Positions 19,645 to 29,612 of a DNA stretch of 64,000 nucleotides are shown in pieces; position 1 is the stretch's first letter; every line of letters begins with the position of its first letter. The stretch spans positions 1,674,001 to 1,738,000 of the forward strand of contig JARFVT010000013.1 in NCBI GenBank assembly GCA_036677425.1. The letters run 5' to 3'. The DNA comes from JARFVT01 sp036677425. GTDB lineage: Bacteria > Pseudomonadota > Alphaproteobacteria > UBA8366 > Aestuariispiraceae. Position numbers and translations under genes: made by a program. The notes below the pieces were generated by a model. The model ran no database searches. It was not told the origin of the DNA and saw only the letters and a list, made by a program, of their open reading frames with translations.

Positions 19645-20568
19645 CTAACCAAAGAAATTATCACCCATTTCTTGCGCCAGTTTTCTACCCATTTCTTTGC
19701 CGATTCTCACCGCATCATCGGGATTTCCCGTGGATTGATGTTGGATAAGCTTTTTACCATCCTTACTTGCGACCAATGCGGTTAATGTTAATTTCTTACC
19801 ATTATCATTAATTTTTGCCAATGCGGCAATCGGCGTGCGGCATGAACCATCCAATTGCGCCAGAAAAGCCCGCTCCGATGTTACTTGTATAACTGTTGGT
19901 TGGTGATTAATGCTTCTAAGTATTTTGGCATAATCAGGGTCATTTTCACGGCATGTAATGGCTATTGCCCCTTGGGCGGCGGCTGGTAACATGAATTCTG
20001 GTGATAAGGCCTGTGTTATTTCACTTTCATAGCCAAGCCGCTTTAACCCCGCCACTGCCAATAATGTGGCATCGGCAACGCCATCTTCAAGCTTTTTTAA
20101 TCTGGTTTGCACATTGCCACGGAAATCGACAATTTTTAAATCGGGGCGTTTATTTAAAATAATCGCCTGTCGGCGCAATGATGATGTGCCAATCACCGCC
20201 CCTGCGGGCATATTTTCAAGACTATCGTATTTTTTACTAATAAAGGCATCACGCACATCCGCTCGCGGCAAAACCGCACCAATAATAATACCCGTTGGCA
20301 TGGTGGTTTCAAGATCCTTCATCGAATGTACGCCAATATCAATGCGCCCATCGATTTGTGCTTCGTCCAACTCTTTGACGAATAAACCTTTACCGCCAAC
20401 TTGTGATAATGGCCTATCTAATATTTGATCACCTAAAACCTTTATTTCAATTATTTCCACATCAAGCCCTAAATTGGCTTGTTGCAAGCGGTCGCGAACC
20501 TCATATGCCTGTATCATTGCCAATGGTGAACCGCGTGTGCCTAATTTTATCCGAGTTAAATTTGTCAT
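19645..20568 (-). CDS. hemC: Hydroxymethylbilane synthase (porphobilinogen deaminase)
   Basis: Polymerises four porphobilinogens into hydroxymethylbilane. The 307-residue product shows KLGTRGSPLAMIQA at the N-terminus, GGKGLFVKELDEA, IGVHSMKDL, GTSSLRRQA, VDFRGNVQTRLKKL and the dipyrromethane cofactor Cys in LDGSCRTPIAALA. It is the first gene of the hemC-hemD-mitofilin-hemY run. It is divergent from tsaD, with a 101-bp intergenic region that must hold both promoters. Intact. Confidence 0.97.
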   Translation of the reverse strand: MTNLTRIKLGTRGSPLAMIQAYEVRDRLQQANLGLDVEIIEIKVLGDQILDRPLSQVGGKGLFVKELDEAQIDGRIDIGVHSMKDLETTMPTGIIIGAVLPRADVRDAFISKKYDSLENMPAGAVIGTSSLRRQAIILNKRPDLKIVDFRGNVQTRLKKLEDGVADATLLAVAGLKRLGYESEITQALSPEFMLPAAAQGAIAITCRENDPDYAKILRSINHQPTVIQVTSERAFLAQLDGSCRTPIAALAKINDNGKKLTLTALVASKDGKKLIQHQSTGNPDDAVRIGKEMGRKLAQEMGDNFFG

Positions 20569-20669
20569 GGTTGCTTTTTTTCTATAGATATTAATTTATA
20601 ATATTGCCATTAATTTATATTCGATAATTTTATAACCAACAATCTAGATTTAAGCCAGATTTAAGAAAT

Positions 20670-21734
20670 ATGTTAATTTTAGGAATTGAAACATCTTGCG
20701 ATGAAACTGCCGCCGCCGTTTTAAATGACGACAAGCGCATATTATCAAATATTATCCTATCGCAAATTGACGAACATCAACCATATGGTGGCGTTGTCCC
20801 AGAAATTGCCGCCAGATCGCATTTAGATCATATTGATATAATAATAAAACAGGCAATGGATAAGGCCGCGATTAATTTTTCACAATTAGACGCGGTCGCA
20901 GTTACCGCAGGTCCGGGATTAATCGGCGGGGTTATCGTTGGTTTGATGAGTGCAAAAGCAATCGCCCTTGCCCATGATTTGCCATTGATTGCGGTTAATC
21001 ATCTGGAAGGCCATGCGTTAAGCGCAAAAATAACCGAAGATATCGAATTTCCGTATTTATTATTATTAGTATCAGGTGGGCATTGCCAATTATTGGCAGT
21101 CGAAGCCGTCGGTAAATATATTTTATATGGCGAAACCAAAGATGATGCCATTGGCGAGGCATTTGATAAAAGCGCAAAAATATTGGGTATAGCCTATCCA
21201 GGTGGGCCTAATTTAGAAATAATTGCTAAATCTGGTGATCCTGAACGTTTTTCATTGCCGCGCCCAATGAAAGGCCGCGATAATTGCGATTTTTCATTTT
21301 CAGGCCTTAAAACCGCATTGCGTATTGCCAGTGAAAAAATATCACAAAATTCTTTAAATGCCGATTTACCGCTTAAATTATCAAAACAAGACCAAGCGGA
21401 TTTAGCTGCGGGTTTTCAAGCCGCCGCCGCCGATGTTTTATATGATCGATGTTCTAAAGCTATCAAACGCTTTCAAACCGAATATGGCGCAGATAAAGCA
21501 ATGGTAATTGGCGGTGGTGTTGCCGCCAATCAATATATCCGCCATAAATTAAATGACTTATGCATTGATAAAAATATGCGATTCATTGCCCCGCCCATAT
21601 CCCTATGCACTGATAATGCGGCAATGATCGCATGGGCAGGTATTGAACGGTATAAATTGGGAATATTTGATGATTTATCTGCACCAGCAAGGCCAAGATG
21701 GTCATTGGAAAGTCTATATAACGCGGCAAAATAA
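20670..21734 (+). CDS. tsaD: tRNA N6-adenosine threonylcarbamoyltransferase
   Basis: Kae1/Qri7-family subunit that transfers threonylcarbamoyl to A37 of ANN-decoding tRNAs, working with TsaB, TsaC and TsaE elsewhere. The 354-residue product starts MLILGIETSCDETAAAVL. It has the metal-binding HLEGHALS motif (about 110), LLVSGGHCQL, GEAFDKSAKILG, PGGP and the late VIGGGVAANQYIR and CTDNAAMIAW motifs. gpsA begins 29 bp downstream. Divergence from hemC is a familiar alphaproteobacterial arrangement. Confidence 0.97.
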   Translation: MLILGIETSCDETAAAVLNDDKRILSNIILSQIDEHQPYGGVVPEIAARSHLDHIDIIIKQAMDKAAINFSQLDAVAVTAGPGLIGGVIVGLMSAKAIALAHDLPLIAVNHLEGHALSAKITEDIEFPYLLLLVSGGHCQLLAVEAVGKYILYGETKDDAIGEAFDKSAKILGIAYPGGPNLEIIAKSGDPERFSLPRPMKGRDNCDFSFSGLKTALRIASEKISQNSLNADLPLKLSKQDQADLAAGFQAAAADVLYDRCSKAIKRFQTEYGADKAMVIGGGVAANQYIRHKLNDLCIDKNMRFIAPPISLCTDNAAMIAWAGIERYKLGIFDDLSAPARPRWSLESLYNAAK

Positions 21735-21763
21735 TATGCTAAAATATTAAAACAGGTGAATTA

Positions 21764-22759
21764 ATGACAAAAAAACAAACGGTTGGTGTGATTGGCGGCG
21801 GCGCATGGGGCAGCGCATTAGCGGCGGCAGCAAGACATGCCGATAATGATGTTATATTATGGGCGCGAAACCAACAGGTGGTCGACGATATAAATAATGA
21901 TTTAATCAACCATATTTATTTACCCAATATTAAATTACCACAAGGTATCAAAGCCACCACCGATATGTCATTATTATTCGATAATGTAGATAGTGTTCTT
22001 TTGGTTATACCATCACAAAATTTACGACAAATATGCCAGCAAATAAAACCGTTTATTGGCGGGTTACCGCTGGCTATTTGTGCCAAGGGGGTTGAGCGCG
22101 GCACGGGCGCATTGATGAGCGATATCGCCGCAGAAATATTACCGGATGCAAAAATAGCCATATTATCAGGGCCAACATTTGCCAAAGAAGTGGCAAATGG
22201 ATTACCAGCCGCCGTTACATTGGCAAGCCATGATAAAATAGCTGGAAAACAATTAATAAATGCCATTGGCTCGGCAAAATTCAGGCCATATCTAAGCGAT
22301 GATATTATCGGTGTTGAAATTGGCGGCGCGGTTAAAAATATTTTAGCGATTGCCTGTGGTATTGTTACCGGGCGCAAACTTGGCGATAATGCAAGGGCGG
22401 CGTTAATCACCCGTGGGTTAAGCGAGATGGCGCGGCTTAGCATAAGGCTTGGTGGCAAGATTGAAACCATTATGGGGTTAAGCGGCTTGGGTGATTTAAG
22501 CTTGACATGTTCAAGTCCGCAATCACGAAATATGTCATTTGGCATCGAACTTGGACAAGGTAAATCAGTGCAAGATATTCTTGATTCAAGAATCGCCGTT
22601 ACCGAAGGGGTTTTTTCCGCCTTATCGGTTAATGATTTAGCGATAAAATTGGATATTGAAATGCCAATTTGCCACGCAGTTAACCAGATAATATCCAATG
22701 AAGCCGATATTGACGATAGCATCAATAAATTATTATCACGGCCATTTGGTTCAGAATAA
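21764..22759 (+). CDS. gpsA: Glycerol-3-phosphate dehydrogenase [NAD(P)+]
   Basis: Reduces dihydroxyacetone phosphate to sn-glycerol 3-phosphate for phospholipid synthesis. The 331-residue product has the N-terminal Rossmann motif GVIGGGAWGSALAAAARHA, LWARN, AKGVERGTG, ILSGPTFAKEVANG and the catalytic Lys in EIGGAVKNILAIACGI. The C-terminal helical domain contains MGLSGLGDLSLTCSS. It is 29 bp after tsaD and likely co-transcribed. No damage is visible. Confidence 0.96.
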   Translation: MTKKQTVGVIGGGAWGSALAAAARHADNDVILWARNQQVVDDINNDLINHIYLPNIKLPQGIKATTDMSLLFDNVDSVLLVIPSQNLRQICQQIKPFIGGLPLAICAKGVERGTGALMSDIAAEILPDAKIAILSGPTFAKEVANGLPAAVTLASHDKIAGKQLINAIGSAKFRPYLSDDIIGVEIGGAVKNILAIACGIVTGRKLGDNARAALITRGLSEMARLSIRLGGKIETIMGLSGLGDLSLTCSSPQSRNMSFGIELGQGKSVQDILDSRIAVTEGVFSALSVNDLAIKLDIEMPICHAVNQIISNEADIDDSINKLLSRPFGSE

Positions 22760-22848
22760 TCTAAATTAAATATAAAATTTAAAATGGCATGTTGAAAAAT
22801 CCATATTTAACTATTATCATGACGCCATTATTATAATGGATAGATATC

Positions 22849-24375
22849 ATGCCACGCCGCGCCGTTAATACCATATTATTGCCATTAGCAATAGAGCGAT
22901 CAGCAAAACACCCAATGCATCGGCAATTATATGATCAATTGCGGCAATTGATTTTAAGCGGCAGGCTAAGCCCAGGACAAAGATTGCCATCGACCAGAAG
23001 CATCGCCAGTGATTTATCCATTTCACGCAATACGGTCGCCAATGCCTTTGATCAATTATTGGCAGAAGGATATTTGGAAGGTCGAATTGGCGCAGGGTCA
23101 TATGTATCAAGATTACTACCCGAAGAACAATTATCCGCTAAAAATAATAACGCATATAATATCAATAATAATAGTAATAATAATCTTGATAATATTAACA
23201 ACCGCCGTAAGCGCGGGTTATCAAAGCGCGGTAATAAATTATCCAGCCTGCGGCGTAAACAACAAAAACGTACATTGGCCTTTAGCCCCGGCCTGCCTGA
23301 TGTGGATGGTTTTCCATTTGATATTTGGTCAAGATTAATGTCAAAGGCATGGCGAAGACCGCCGTTAGATTTATTAACCAATCAAGAACCAGCAGGTTAC
23401 CTTCCATTACGCGAAGCCATTGCCGATTACCTGCGAACGGCGCGCGGCGTTATTTGTGATGCCGATCAAGTAATAATCGTATCTGGCGCACAACAAGCAA
23501 TCGGGCTTGCCGCCCATGTTTTGCTTGATGAGGGCGACCCCGTATTGGTCGAAGAACCGGGTTACCTTGGGGTTCGCAGCGCATTAATTGCTGCTGGCGC
23601 AAAACTTGTTGAAGTACCAGTTGATAGCGAAGGTTATGATGTTGATGCGGGTAAAAAAATATCACCTAACGCAAAATTTGTTTGCGTTGCCCCATCGCAT
23701 CAATATCCATTGGGTTTAACTATGAGCCTATCACGACGATTAAAATTGCTTGAATGGGCATCAAATATTGATGGTTGGATTTTAGAAGATGATTATGACA
23801 GCGAATATAGATATGCAGGAAGACCGCTTGCATCATTACAAGGGTTAGATCGTGATGGGCGCGTGGTTTATATCGGCAGCTTTTCCAAGGTAATGTTCCC
23901 CAGTTTACGTTTGGGATATATGGTTGTACCAAAGGATTTAACCGACCCTTTCCGCCATGCAAGGGCAGCATTAGACGATCACCCATCGAGCATTGCCCAG
24001 CCCGCAATGGCAAATTTCATCGAACAGGGATATTTCGCTGCTCATTTAAGGCGAATGCGTAAACTTTATGGCAAAAGACAAGCCATGTTAAAGAAATTGC
24101 TGCATCATTATCTTGATGATTTGGTAAAAATAATACCATCGGATGCTGGCATGCATTTGGCGGTGGAATTAACACCAGAACTTGCCAATTATATTGATGA
24201 TAATCAATTAGTAGAAATGGCAGCATTATCAGGCATAAATATCACCGCATTATCCAGCCATTATGCTGGTAAGGTTAAAAAACAGGGTTTACTTTTAGGC
24301 TATGCCGCCGTTCCAGAAGATATAATGGAGAAATCGGTGATAAAATTAAATGATATTATACGTAGTTTAATTTAA
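22849..24375 (+). CDS. MocR-type GntR/aminotransferase transcriptional regulator
   Basis: A 508-residue regulator. The N-terminal GntR winged helix (about 20-88) reads LRQLILSGRLSPGQRLPSTR and SISRNTVANAFDQLLAEGY. An Asn-rich linker with runs such as NINNNSNNNLDNINN spans about 100-125. A class I aminotransferase fold follows (about 150-500) with the PLP lysine in GSFSKVMFPSLRLGY. MocR proteins sense PLP, GABA, taurine or similar amines. PdxR, GabR and TauR types cannot be told apart here. Downstream is acetoacetyl-CoA synthetase on the same strand, 93 bp away, but regulation of it is unproven. Confidence 0.88.
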   Translation: MPRRAVNTILLPLAIERSAKHPMHRQLYDQLRQLILSGRLSPGQRLPSTRSIASDLSISRNTVANAFDQLLAEGYLEGRIGAGSYVSRLLPEEQLSAKNNNAYNINNNSNNNLDNINNRRKRGLSKRGNKLSSLRRKQQKRTLAFSPGLPDVDGFPFDIWSRLMSKAWRRPPLDLLTNQEPAGYLPLREAIADYLRTARGVICDADQVIIVSGAQQAIGLAAHVLLDEGDPVLVEEPGYLGVRSALIAAGAKLVEVPVDSEGYDVDAGKKISPNAKFVCVAPSHQYPLGLTMSLSRRLKLLEWASNIDGWILEDDYDSEYRYAGRPLASLQGLDRDGRVVYIGSFSKVMFPSLRLGYMVVPKDLTDPFRHARAALDDHPSSIAQPAMANFIEQGYFAAHLRRMRKLYGKRQAMLKKLLHHYLDDLVKIIPSDAGMHLAVELTPELANYIDDNQLVEMAALSGINITALSSHYAGKVKKQGLLLGYAAVPEDIMEKSVIKLNDIIRSLI

Positions 24376-24468
24376 TTAACGAAATAATATATTTACCGAG
24401 CATATTAGAAAATGATATTAATCGATATAATATAAATATTTTACCATATAATCGGGAATGAAGATAAA

Positions 24469-26424
24469 ATGACCACAGCATTATGGACACCATCTGAAGA
24501 TCAAATTAACAATGCCAATATAACCGCATTTACCAAAGATATCGAAGATAAATGGGATATATCCTTGCCTGATTATACCAGTCTGCATGATTTCTCAATT
24601 AACCAGATGGATAAATTTTGGGATAGTTTTTGGGATTTTGCCAAAATAAAAGCTAGCCATAAGGGCGATAGAATTTTAATCAATGATAAAAAAATGATCA
24701 ATGCAGAATTTTTCCCCGATGCTAAATTAAATTTTGCCGAAAATTTATTACTACGCCGTGATAACAGCAACGCCTTGGTATTTTGGTCAGAAGATAAAAT
24801 AAAACGACATATGAGCTGGGCAGAGCTTTATGATTTAACGTCAAGATTAGCCCAAGCATTACGCGCCGAAGGAATTAAATCTGGTGATGTGGTGGCGGGC
24901 TTTATCCCCAATATGCCCGAAGCAATCGCCGCCATGCTGGCCGCGTCATCGATTGGTGCAATATGGACATCTTGTTCACCAGATTTTGGTATCAAAGGCG
25001 TATTAGATCGATTTTCACAAAGCAAGCCCAAGATAATTTTTACTGCCGATGGTTATTATTATAATGGAAAATCCATCGATAGCCTGCACCGAGTTAAAGA
25101 AATTATTAGCGAATTACCATCTGTTAATAAAATTATTGTCTTGCCATTTTTAAAAGATAAACCAGATGTTAGTGAATTAATCGCAACCGATAATTTGAGT
25201 GATTTTATTGATCATTATAAAGCCAAAGATATAAAATTCACCCAATTACCATTTAATCACCCGCTATATATAATGTATTCCAGTGGCACAACAGGCGTGC
25301 CAAAATGCATCATACATGGCCAAGGCGGCACATTATTAAACCAGAAAAAAGAACATCTTTTGCATTGTAATGCCAAACCCGATGACCGCATATTTCATTA
25401 CACCACTTGCGGTTGGATGATGTGGAATTGGTTGGTGGCGGCATTATCTTGCGAGGCCAGCCTGATGCTTTATGATGGTTCGCCATTTGCCCCTGATGGC
25501 AATATATTATTTGATTATGCCGATGCGGAAAATTTTACCATGTTCGGTATTTCTGCAAAATATATTGACCAATTAGCAAAGCTTAACATGCGCCCGATGG
25601 ATAGCCATAGCCTTGATAATATTAAACTTATCACCTCAACAGGATCAACATTAGCACCTGAATCCTTTGATTATGTTTATGAAAATATAAAAACAGACGT
25701 TCAATTATCATCCATGTCGGGTGGCACAGATATAATATCTTGCTTCATGTTGGGAATGCCGATAATTCCCGTATGGCGCGGTGAAATTCAGGCCAAAGGC
25801 CTTGGCATGGCGATTGAAGTTTTTGATGATAATGGCGCTTCAATAATTGCTGATAAGGGCGAGCTTGTTTGCACAAGGCCATTTCCATCGATGCCAGTTG
25901 GATTTGGCAATGATGACGATGGCAGTAAATATCATGCGGCATATTTTGATAAATTTGATAATATTTGGTGTCATGGTGATTTCATCGCCATAACCGAACA
26001 TGATGGTATTATTGTATTTGGCAGATCAGACGCAACATTAAACCCCGGCGGGGTTAGAATTGGCACCGCAGAAATTTATCGCCAAGTCGAAAGTTTTAGC
26101 CAAGTAAAAGAAGCAATAGTCATTGGGCAAGATTGGGAAAAAGACACAAGGGTTATATTATTTATTATATTAAGCGATGGCGCAGAATTAGACGACGCAT
26201 TAACCCAAGCCATTAAAAGCCATATTCGCCAGCAATGCACGCCGCGCCATGTGCCTGCAAAAATTATTGCAATTGATGATATTCCGCGCACTAAATCTGG
26301 TAAAATAACTGAACTTGCGGTTCGCGATGCAGTTCATGGTCGCAAGATCAAAAACACACAAGCCTTGGCCAACCCTGAAGCATTAGAATTATATAAAAAT
26401 ATTTCCGAGCTGCAAATAGATTAA
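24469..26424 (+). CDS. Acetoacetyl-CoA synthetase
   Basis: ANL-family acyl-CoA synthetase of 651 residues, using ATP to activate acetoacetate. The N-terminal segment with FWDSFWDFAKIK and the length match acetoacetyl-CoA synthetase rather than acetyl-CoA synthetase. The phosphate-binding loop is IMYSSGTTGVPKCIIHGQGG. Other core motifs are CGWMMWNWLVAAL, SMSGGTDII, and the C-terminal IPRTKSGKITELAVRDAV with the acetyl-sensitive Lys. It would serve ketone-body or polyhydroxybutyrate turnover. Start ATG 24469, with GGGAATGAAGAT just upstream as a loose ribosome-binding site. Confidence 0.92.
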   Translation: MTTALWTPSEDQINNANITAFTKDIEDKWDISLPDYTSLHDFSINQMDKFWDSFWDFAKIKASHKGDRILINDKKMINAEFFPDAKLNFAENLLLRRDNSNALVFWSEDKIKRHMSWAELYDLTSRLAQALRAEGIKSGDVVAGFIPNMPEAIAAMLAASSIGAIWTSCSPDFGIKGVLDRFSQSKPKIIFTADGYYYNGKSIDSLHRVKEIISELPSVNKIIVLPFLKDKPDVSELIATDNLSDFIDHYKAKDIKFTQLPFNHPLYIMYSSGTTGVPKCIIHGQGGTLLNQKKEHLLHCNAKPDDRIFHYTTCGWMMWNWLVAALSCEASLMLYDGSPFAPDGNILFDYADAENFTMFGISAKYIDQLAKLNMRPMDSHSLDNIKLITSTGSTLAPESFDYVYENIKTDVQLSSMSGGTDIISCFMLGMPIIPVWRGEIQAKGLGMAIEVFDDNGASIIADKGELVCTRPFPSMPVGFGNDDDGSKYHAAYFDKFDNIWCHGDFIAITEHDGIIVFGRSDATLNPGGVRIGTAEIYRQVESFSQVKEAIVIGQDWEKDTRVILFIILSDGAELDDALTQAIKSHIRQQCTPRHVPAKIIAIDDIPRTKSGKITELAVRDAVHGRKIKNTQALANPEALELYKNISELQID

Positions 26425-26451
26425 AATTAATAGGCTACTGCATTAAATAAT

Positions 26452-26766
26452 TTATGATGCATAACCTAATAATATTTTAAGGCCAATTTTATCTTTTTGA
26501 TCAAGCGAAGGCGCTTTAATATTCATATCACCATTTGCAAGCTAGCCCATTATTTTCGTCATATTATTAATTGAGGCGACAATTGATTTTATTATGAATA
26601 ATGCAATTGCAAATGCTGGAATCAAACCAATCACAAGGATTATCATATCGATAGTTTCTAACCGATTTATCGCTGCCGAATTCATATAATAATCAGCATT
26701 AAAAAAAATTTGCTGATTATTATATATGCCGCCAATGATGCCAGCTTTGTAATTAATATTTATCAA
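26452..26766 (-). pseudogene. Remnant of a methyl-accepting chemotaxis protein (TM plus HAMP), stop-interrupted
   Basis: Reading minus from 26766 gives a segment with one membrane helix (IDMIILVIGLIPAFAIALFI), then the HAMP entry IKSIVASINNMTKIMG. An in-frame TAG follows, then LANGDMNIKAPSLDQKDKIG before a TAA at 26454-26452. The MTxxMGxLAxGD... DxIG pattern across the TAG is a standard HAMP domain. The periplasmic sensor part and the whole signalling domain are missing, and there is no ATG; the upstream end is a TTG overlapping the bioZ stop. I read this as a decayed chemoreceptor fragment. Confidence 0.75.
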
Positions 26767-27752
26767 AATTGATAAATTAACGACCCTTCGGTAAAGCCTG
26801 CGCCAACACCAGTAAGCAATAATTTATCACCGTCTTTTATTATTCCATCTTGCCGATATTTTGCCAAGGTAAGCGGTATGGTTGCCGCCGAACTATTACC
26901 ATAATCTTTGATTGTAATGGCAATATGTCTGTAATCGATGCCAATCTTTTTTGCTGCTGCTTTGATAATGCGGATATTGGCCTGATGCGGTATCCACCAA
27001 TCAATTTGATCAATGGTCATATCATTATTTTTTAATGTTATATTTGCGGTTTCTATCATCGATTCAACCGCCGCAGTAAAAGCCGCCGCACCGTTGGATA
27101 TTTTAATTTTATAATCATCATGATTTGCATCAGGGTTGAATTGTTGCCTGCTGCCGCCCATCGGTATTTTTATCAGGTCATAATTCTGGCCTTTTGATGA
27201 TAAATAAACCCCAATTAAACCAGTATTCTGTTTGATAGTTGGTTTTAATATAACCGCGCCCGCACCATCGCCAAAAATAATGCTGCTGGTTTTATCTTTA
27301 AAATTTATCCGTCTACTTAAAATATTTGCCCCAATAATAATGACGTTAATGCCATGAATTCGCACAAAACTATCGGCAAGGCTTAGGGCATAAATAAAAC
27401 CCGTACAGGCGGCGGCAATATCCATAGCCCCACCATTACTGCCTATTTTATGGGCTAAGAGTGCGGCAGTTGGTGGCAAAAGATGGTCGGGACTGCTGGT
27501 GGCTAATAAAACCAAACCGATATCACTGCCTTTAATTTCTGCATCACTCATTGCCGATTTTGCCGCCTGATAAGCCAGATCGCTAACCGCTTGATCATCT
27601 GCGGCAAATCGCCGTGCAGAAACGCCAGTGCGTTTTTCTATCCAACCCGCTTCCAGTGATAATTTTTCCTCTAAATACTGGCTGGTGATTATTTTTTCAG
27701 GTAAATAATATCCTGTACCAGCGATAGTTGATTTTATTCCTGTGAAATTCAT
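26763..27752 (-). CDS. bioZ: BioZ-type 3-ketoacyl-ACP synthase III of the biotin operon
   Basis: FabH-fold condensing enzyme of 329 residues with the thiolase triad C116 (DIAAACTGFIYAL), H256 (WWIPHQANIRII) and N286 (DYGNSSAATIPL). Its place as the last gene of bioB-A-F-D-Z matches the BioZ of Rhizobiales. There it condenses glutaryl-CoA with malonyl-ACP to start pimeloyl-ACP synthesis, replacing BioC/BioH. Sequence alone cannot separate BioZ from housekeeping FabH, so the call leans on context. It lies 57 bp after bioD. A remnant of a chemoreceptor gene follows. Confidence 0.82.
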   Translation of the reverse strand: MNFTGIKSTIAGTGYYLPEKIITSQYLEEKLSLEAGWIEKRTGVSARRFAADDQAVSDLAYQAAKSAMSDAEIKGSDIGLVLLATSSPDHLLPPTAALLAHKIGSNGGAMDIAAACTGFIYALSLADSFVRIHGINVIIIGANILSRRINFKDKTSSIIFGDGAGAVILKPTIKQNTGLIGVYLSSKGQNYDLIKIPMGGSRQQFNPDANHDDYKIKISNGAAAFTAAVESMIETANITLKNNDMTIDQIDWWIPHQANIRIIKAAAKKIGIDYRHIAITIKDYGNSSAATIPLTLAKYRQDGIIKDGDKLLLTGVGAGFTEGSLIYQF

Positions 27753-27808
27753 TTATTATAAATCGCTTTTAATTGTGTATTTAAGTAAATCCGCTTAGTT
27801 AAAACCAC

Positions 27809-28438
27809 CTAATTAAAATCACTTAAATTAAAATTATCGTCAAAGGCCTTGGCGAGCGAATGGCTGTTGATTTTTGGTAAAATTGGCAATCGACCAAGAT
27901 GACGTAAATTGCCCATTCTGGTAATAATATTTTCAGAATCCTTATTTTCATCACCAATGAAAACAATACCTAAAATTGCTATTTTGCGGATTTTAAGGGC
28001 TTCGATCGATAATAACGAATGGTTGATCGTGCCAAGGGTGGTGCGAGCGCATAATATCACTCGCCCATTCCATTGATTAATTATATCGATGCTTAATATT
28101 TGACGTGTGATAGGCACCATAAAGCCGCCTGCCATCTCGATGATTAATGGTTGTTTCATTTCTGGTGGGATAAGTCGCGCTATGTCAATTTCAACGCCAT
28201 CAATTTCCGCTGATAAATGGGGTGATACTGGTGTATTTAACTGATAGGCCTCTGGCAAAATTCTTGTTTCATCCAAATTTATTAAATGGCGCAGCATCTG
28301 TGTATCGGTAATATCGACCATTCCCGATTGAATAGGTTTATAATAAATACCGTTTAATGCCTGTGTTAACATTGCCGAAAATATGGTTTTGCCTATTCCC
28401 GTGTCTGTTCCTGTTATTATGAGACGTTGATTATTCAT
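27809..28438 (-). CDS. bioD: Dethiobiotin synthetase
   Basis: ATP-dependent carboxylase that closes the ureido ring of dethiobiotin. The 209-residue product begins with LIITGTDTGIGKTIFSAML, the P-loop of the family. It also has the substrate-contact YYKPIQSG and, later, LIIEMAGGFMVPI. The final part is somewhat divergent from E. coli BioD. Its ATG overlaps the bioF stop by 8 bases (ATGAATAA), indicating coupled translation. It is fourth in bioB-A-F-D-Z. Confidence 0.93.
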   Translation of the reverse strand: MNNQRLIITGTDTGIGKTIFSAMLTQALNGIYYKPIQSGMVDITDTQMLRHLINLDETRILPEAYQLNTPVSPHLSAEIDGVEIDIARLIPPEMKQPLIIEMAGGFMVPITRQILSIDIINQWNGRVILCARTTLGTINHSLLSIEALKIRKIAILGIVFIGDENKDSENIITRMGNLRHLGRLPILPKINSHSLAKAFDDNFNLSDFN

Positions 28439-29570
28439 TAAATCGCACCTCTTTAAGTTTTTGCGCTAATATATCCAACATGGCGGTTATTTTTATTTGA
28501 TCCACATGCAAGTTTACGGTAATTCTAAGCCTTGCCTTTCCTAATGGCACGGTTGGTTGGCGGATCGCACGGATATCAAATCCATGTTTTTGCAAGCTTG
28601 TTGCTAAGCTCATTGCCAATCGATCAGAACCAATAATAATTGGGATAATTTGCGAGCCACTGCCAATAATACCACAGCATTGATATAATTTTTGATTGGT
28701 AAATTTAATTAATTTTTGTAATTTAAATTGATATTCTGGCTGTTGTTGTAATAAGGATAACGCCGCCCGCACCGCCACCGCCATTAAGGGGGATGGCGCA
28801 GTGGCATAAATAAATGGGCGCGCACGGTTGATTATATATTGACAAATAATATCTGGTGCTAAAATTAACGCCCCATACCCTCCCAATGCCTTGCCACAAG
28901 TATGCAAAATAATAATATTATCCTGCCCCGCATAGGCTGCGGCTAAACCACGACCTTTTGAGCCATAAACCCCTGTTGCATGGGCCTCGTCGATGATTAA
29001 AAACACATTATATTTATTAGCGATAGCCATCAAATCAGCTAAGGGTGCTTTATCGCCATCCATGCTATAAAGGCTTTCAACTATAATCCAAATATTTCCC
29101 ATCATATGAGAATTGCGCCATTTGCAAATTATATCTTCGATCGATTGTGGATCATTATGAATAGCCGCGATCGCTTCGGCCTTGCCAAGGCGAATGCCGT
29201 CATGGCAACTGGCATGGATAAGCGCGTCATGAATCACCAAATCACCTTGTTGTGGTAATGTGCTTAACAGGGCAATATTAGCCAGATAGCCACCGCCCAT
29301 ATAAAGGCATTTTTTCGCACCAAAAAAAGCGGCTGCTGCTTCTTCCAAAAGCAAATGTTGTTCATGATTACCGCGTAACAAGCGTGAACCAGTCGACCCA
29401 ATGGCAATGCCGTCATCCAATGATTTTTGAACTGCCTCACGGATGAATGGCGCTACACTAAAAGCCAAATAATCATTTGATGAAAAATCTATAGTTTTAG
29501 TTGTTAAAAGATCTCGGCGCAGGTCGCGGCGTTCTAATGCTTGTAATGATTTGAAATATCGTTGCAACAT
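28431..29570 (-). CDS. bioF: 8-amino-7-oxononanoate synthase
   Basis: PLP enzyme of the alpha-oxoamine synthase family that joins pimeloyl-ACP or -CoA with L-alanine. The 379-residue product has IDFSSNDYLAFS near the start, GSTGSRLLRGNHEQHLLLEE, LIIDEAHATGVYGSKGRGL and the PLP Lys in TCGKALGGYGALI (about 240). The bioA stop is 43 bp upstream and bioD overlaps its end by 8 bp. 2-amino-3-ketobutyrate ligase is a homologue, but the operon decides the call. Confidence 0.94.
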   Translation of the reverse strand: MLQRYFKSLQALERRDLRRDLLTTKTIDFSSNDYLAFSVAPFIREAVQKSLDDGIAIGSTGSRLLRGNHEQHLLLEEAAAAFFGAKKCLYMGGGYLANIALLSTLPQQGDLVIHDALIHASCHDGIRLGKAEAIAAIHNDPQSIEDIICKWRNSHMMGNIWIIVESLYSMDGDKAPLADLMAIANKYNVFLIIDEAHATGVYGSKGRGLAAAYAGQDNIIILHTCGKALGGYGALILAPDIICQYIINRARPFIYATAPSPLMAVAVRAALSLLQQQPEYQFKLQKLIKFTNQKLYQCCGIIGSGSQIIPIIIGSDRLAMSLATSLQKHGFDIRAIRQPTVPLGKARLRITVNLHVDQIKITAMLDILAQKLKEVRFNE

Positions 29571-29612
29571 TTTAAAGGCCTTAATGTATATTTATCAGAT
29601 TTTATTTTAAAC

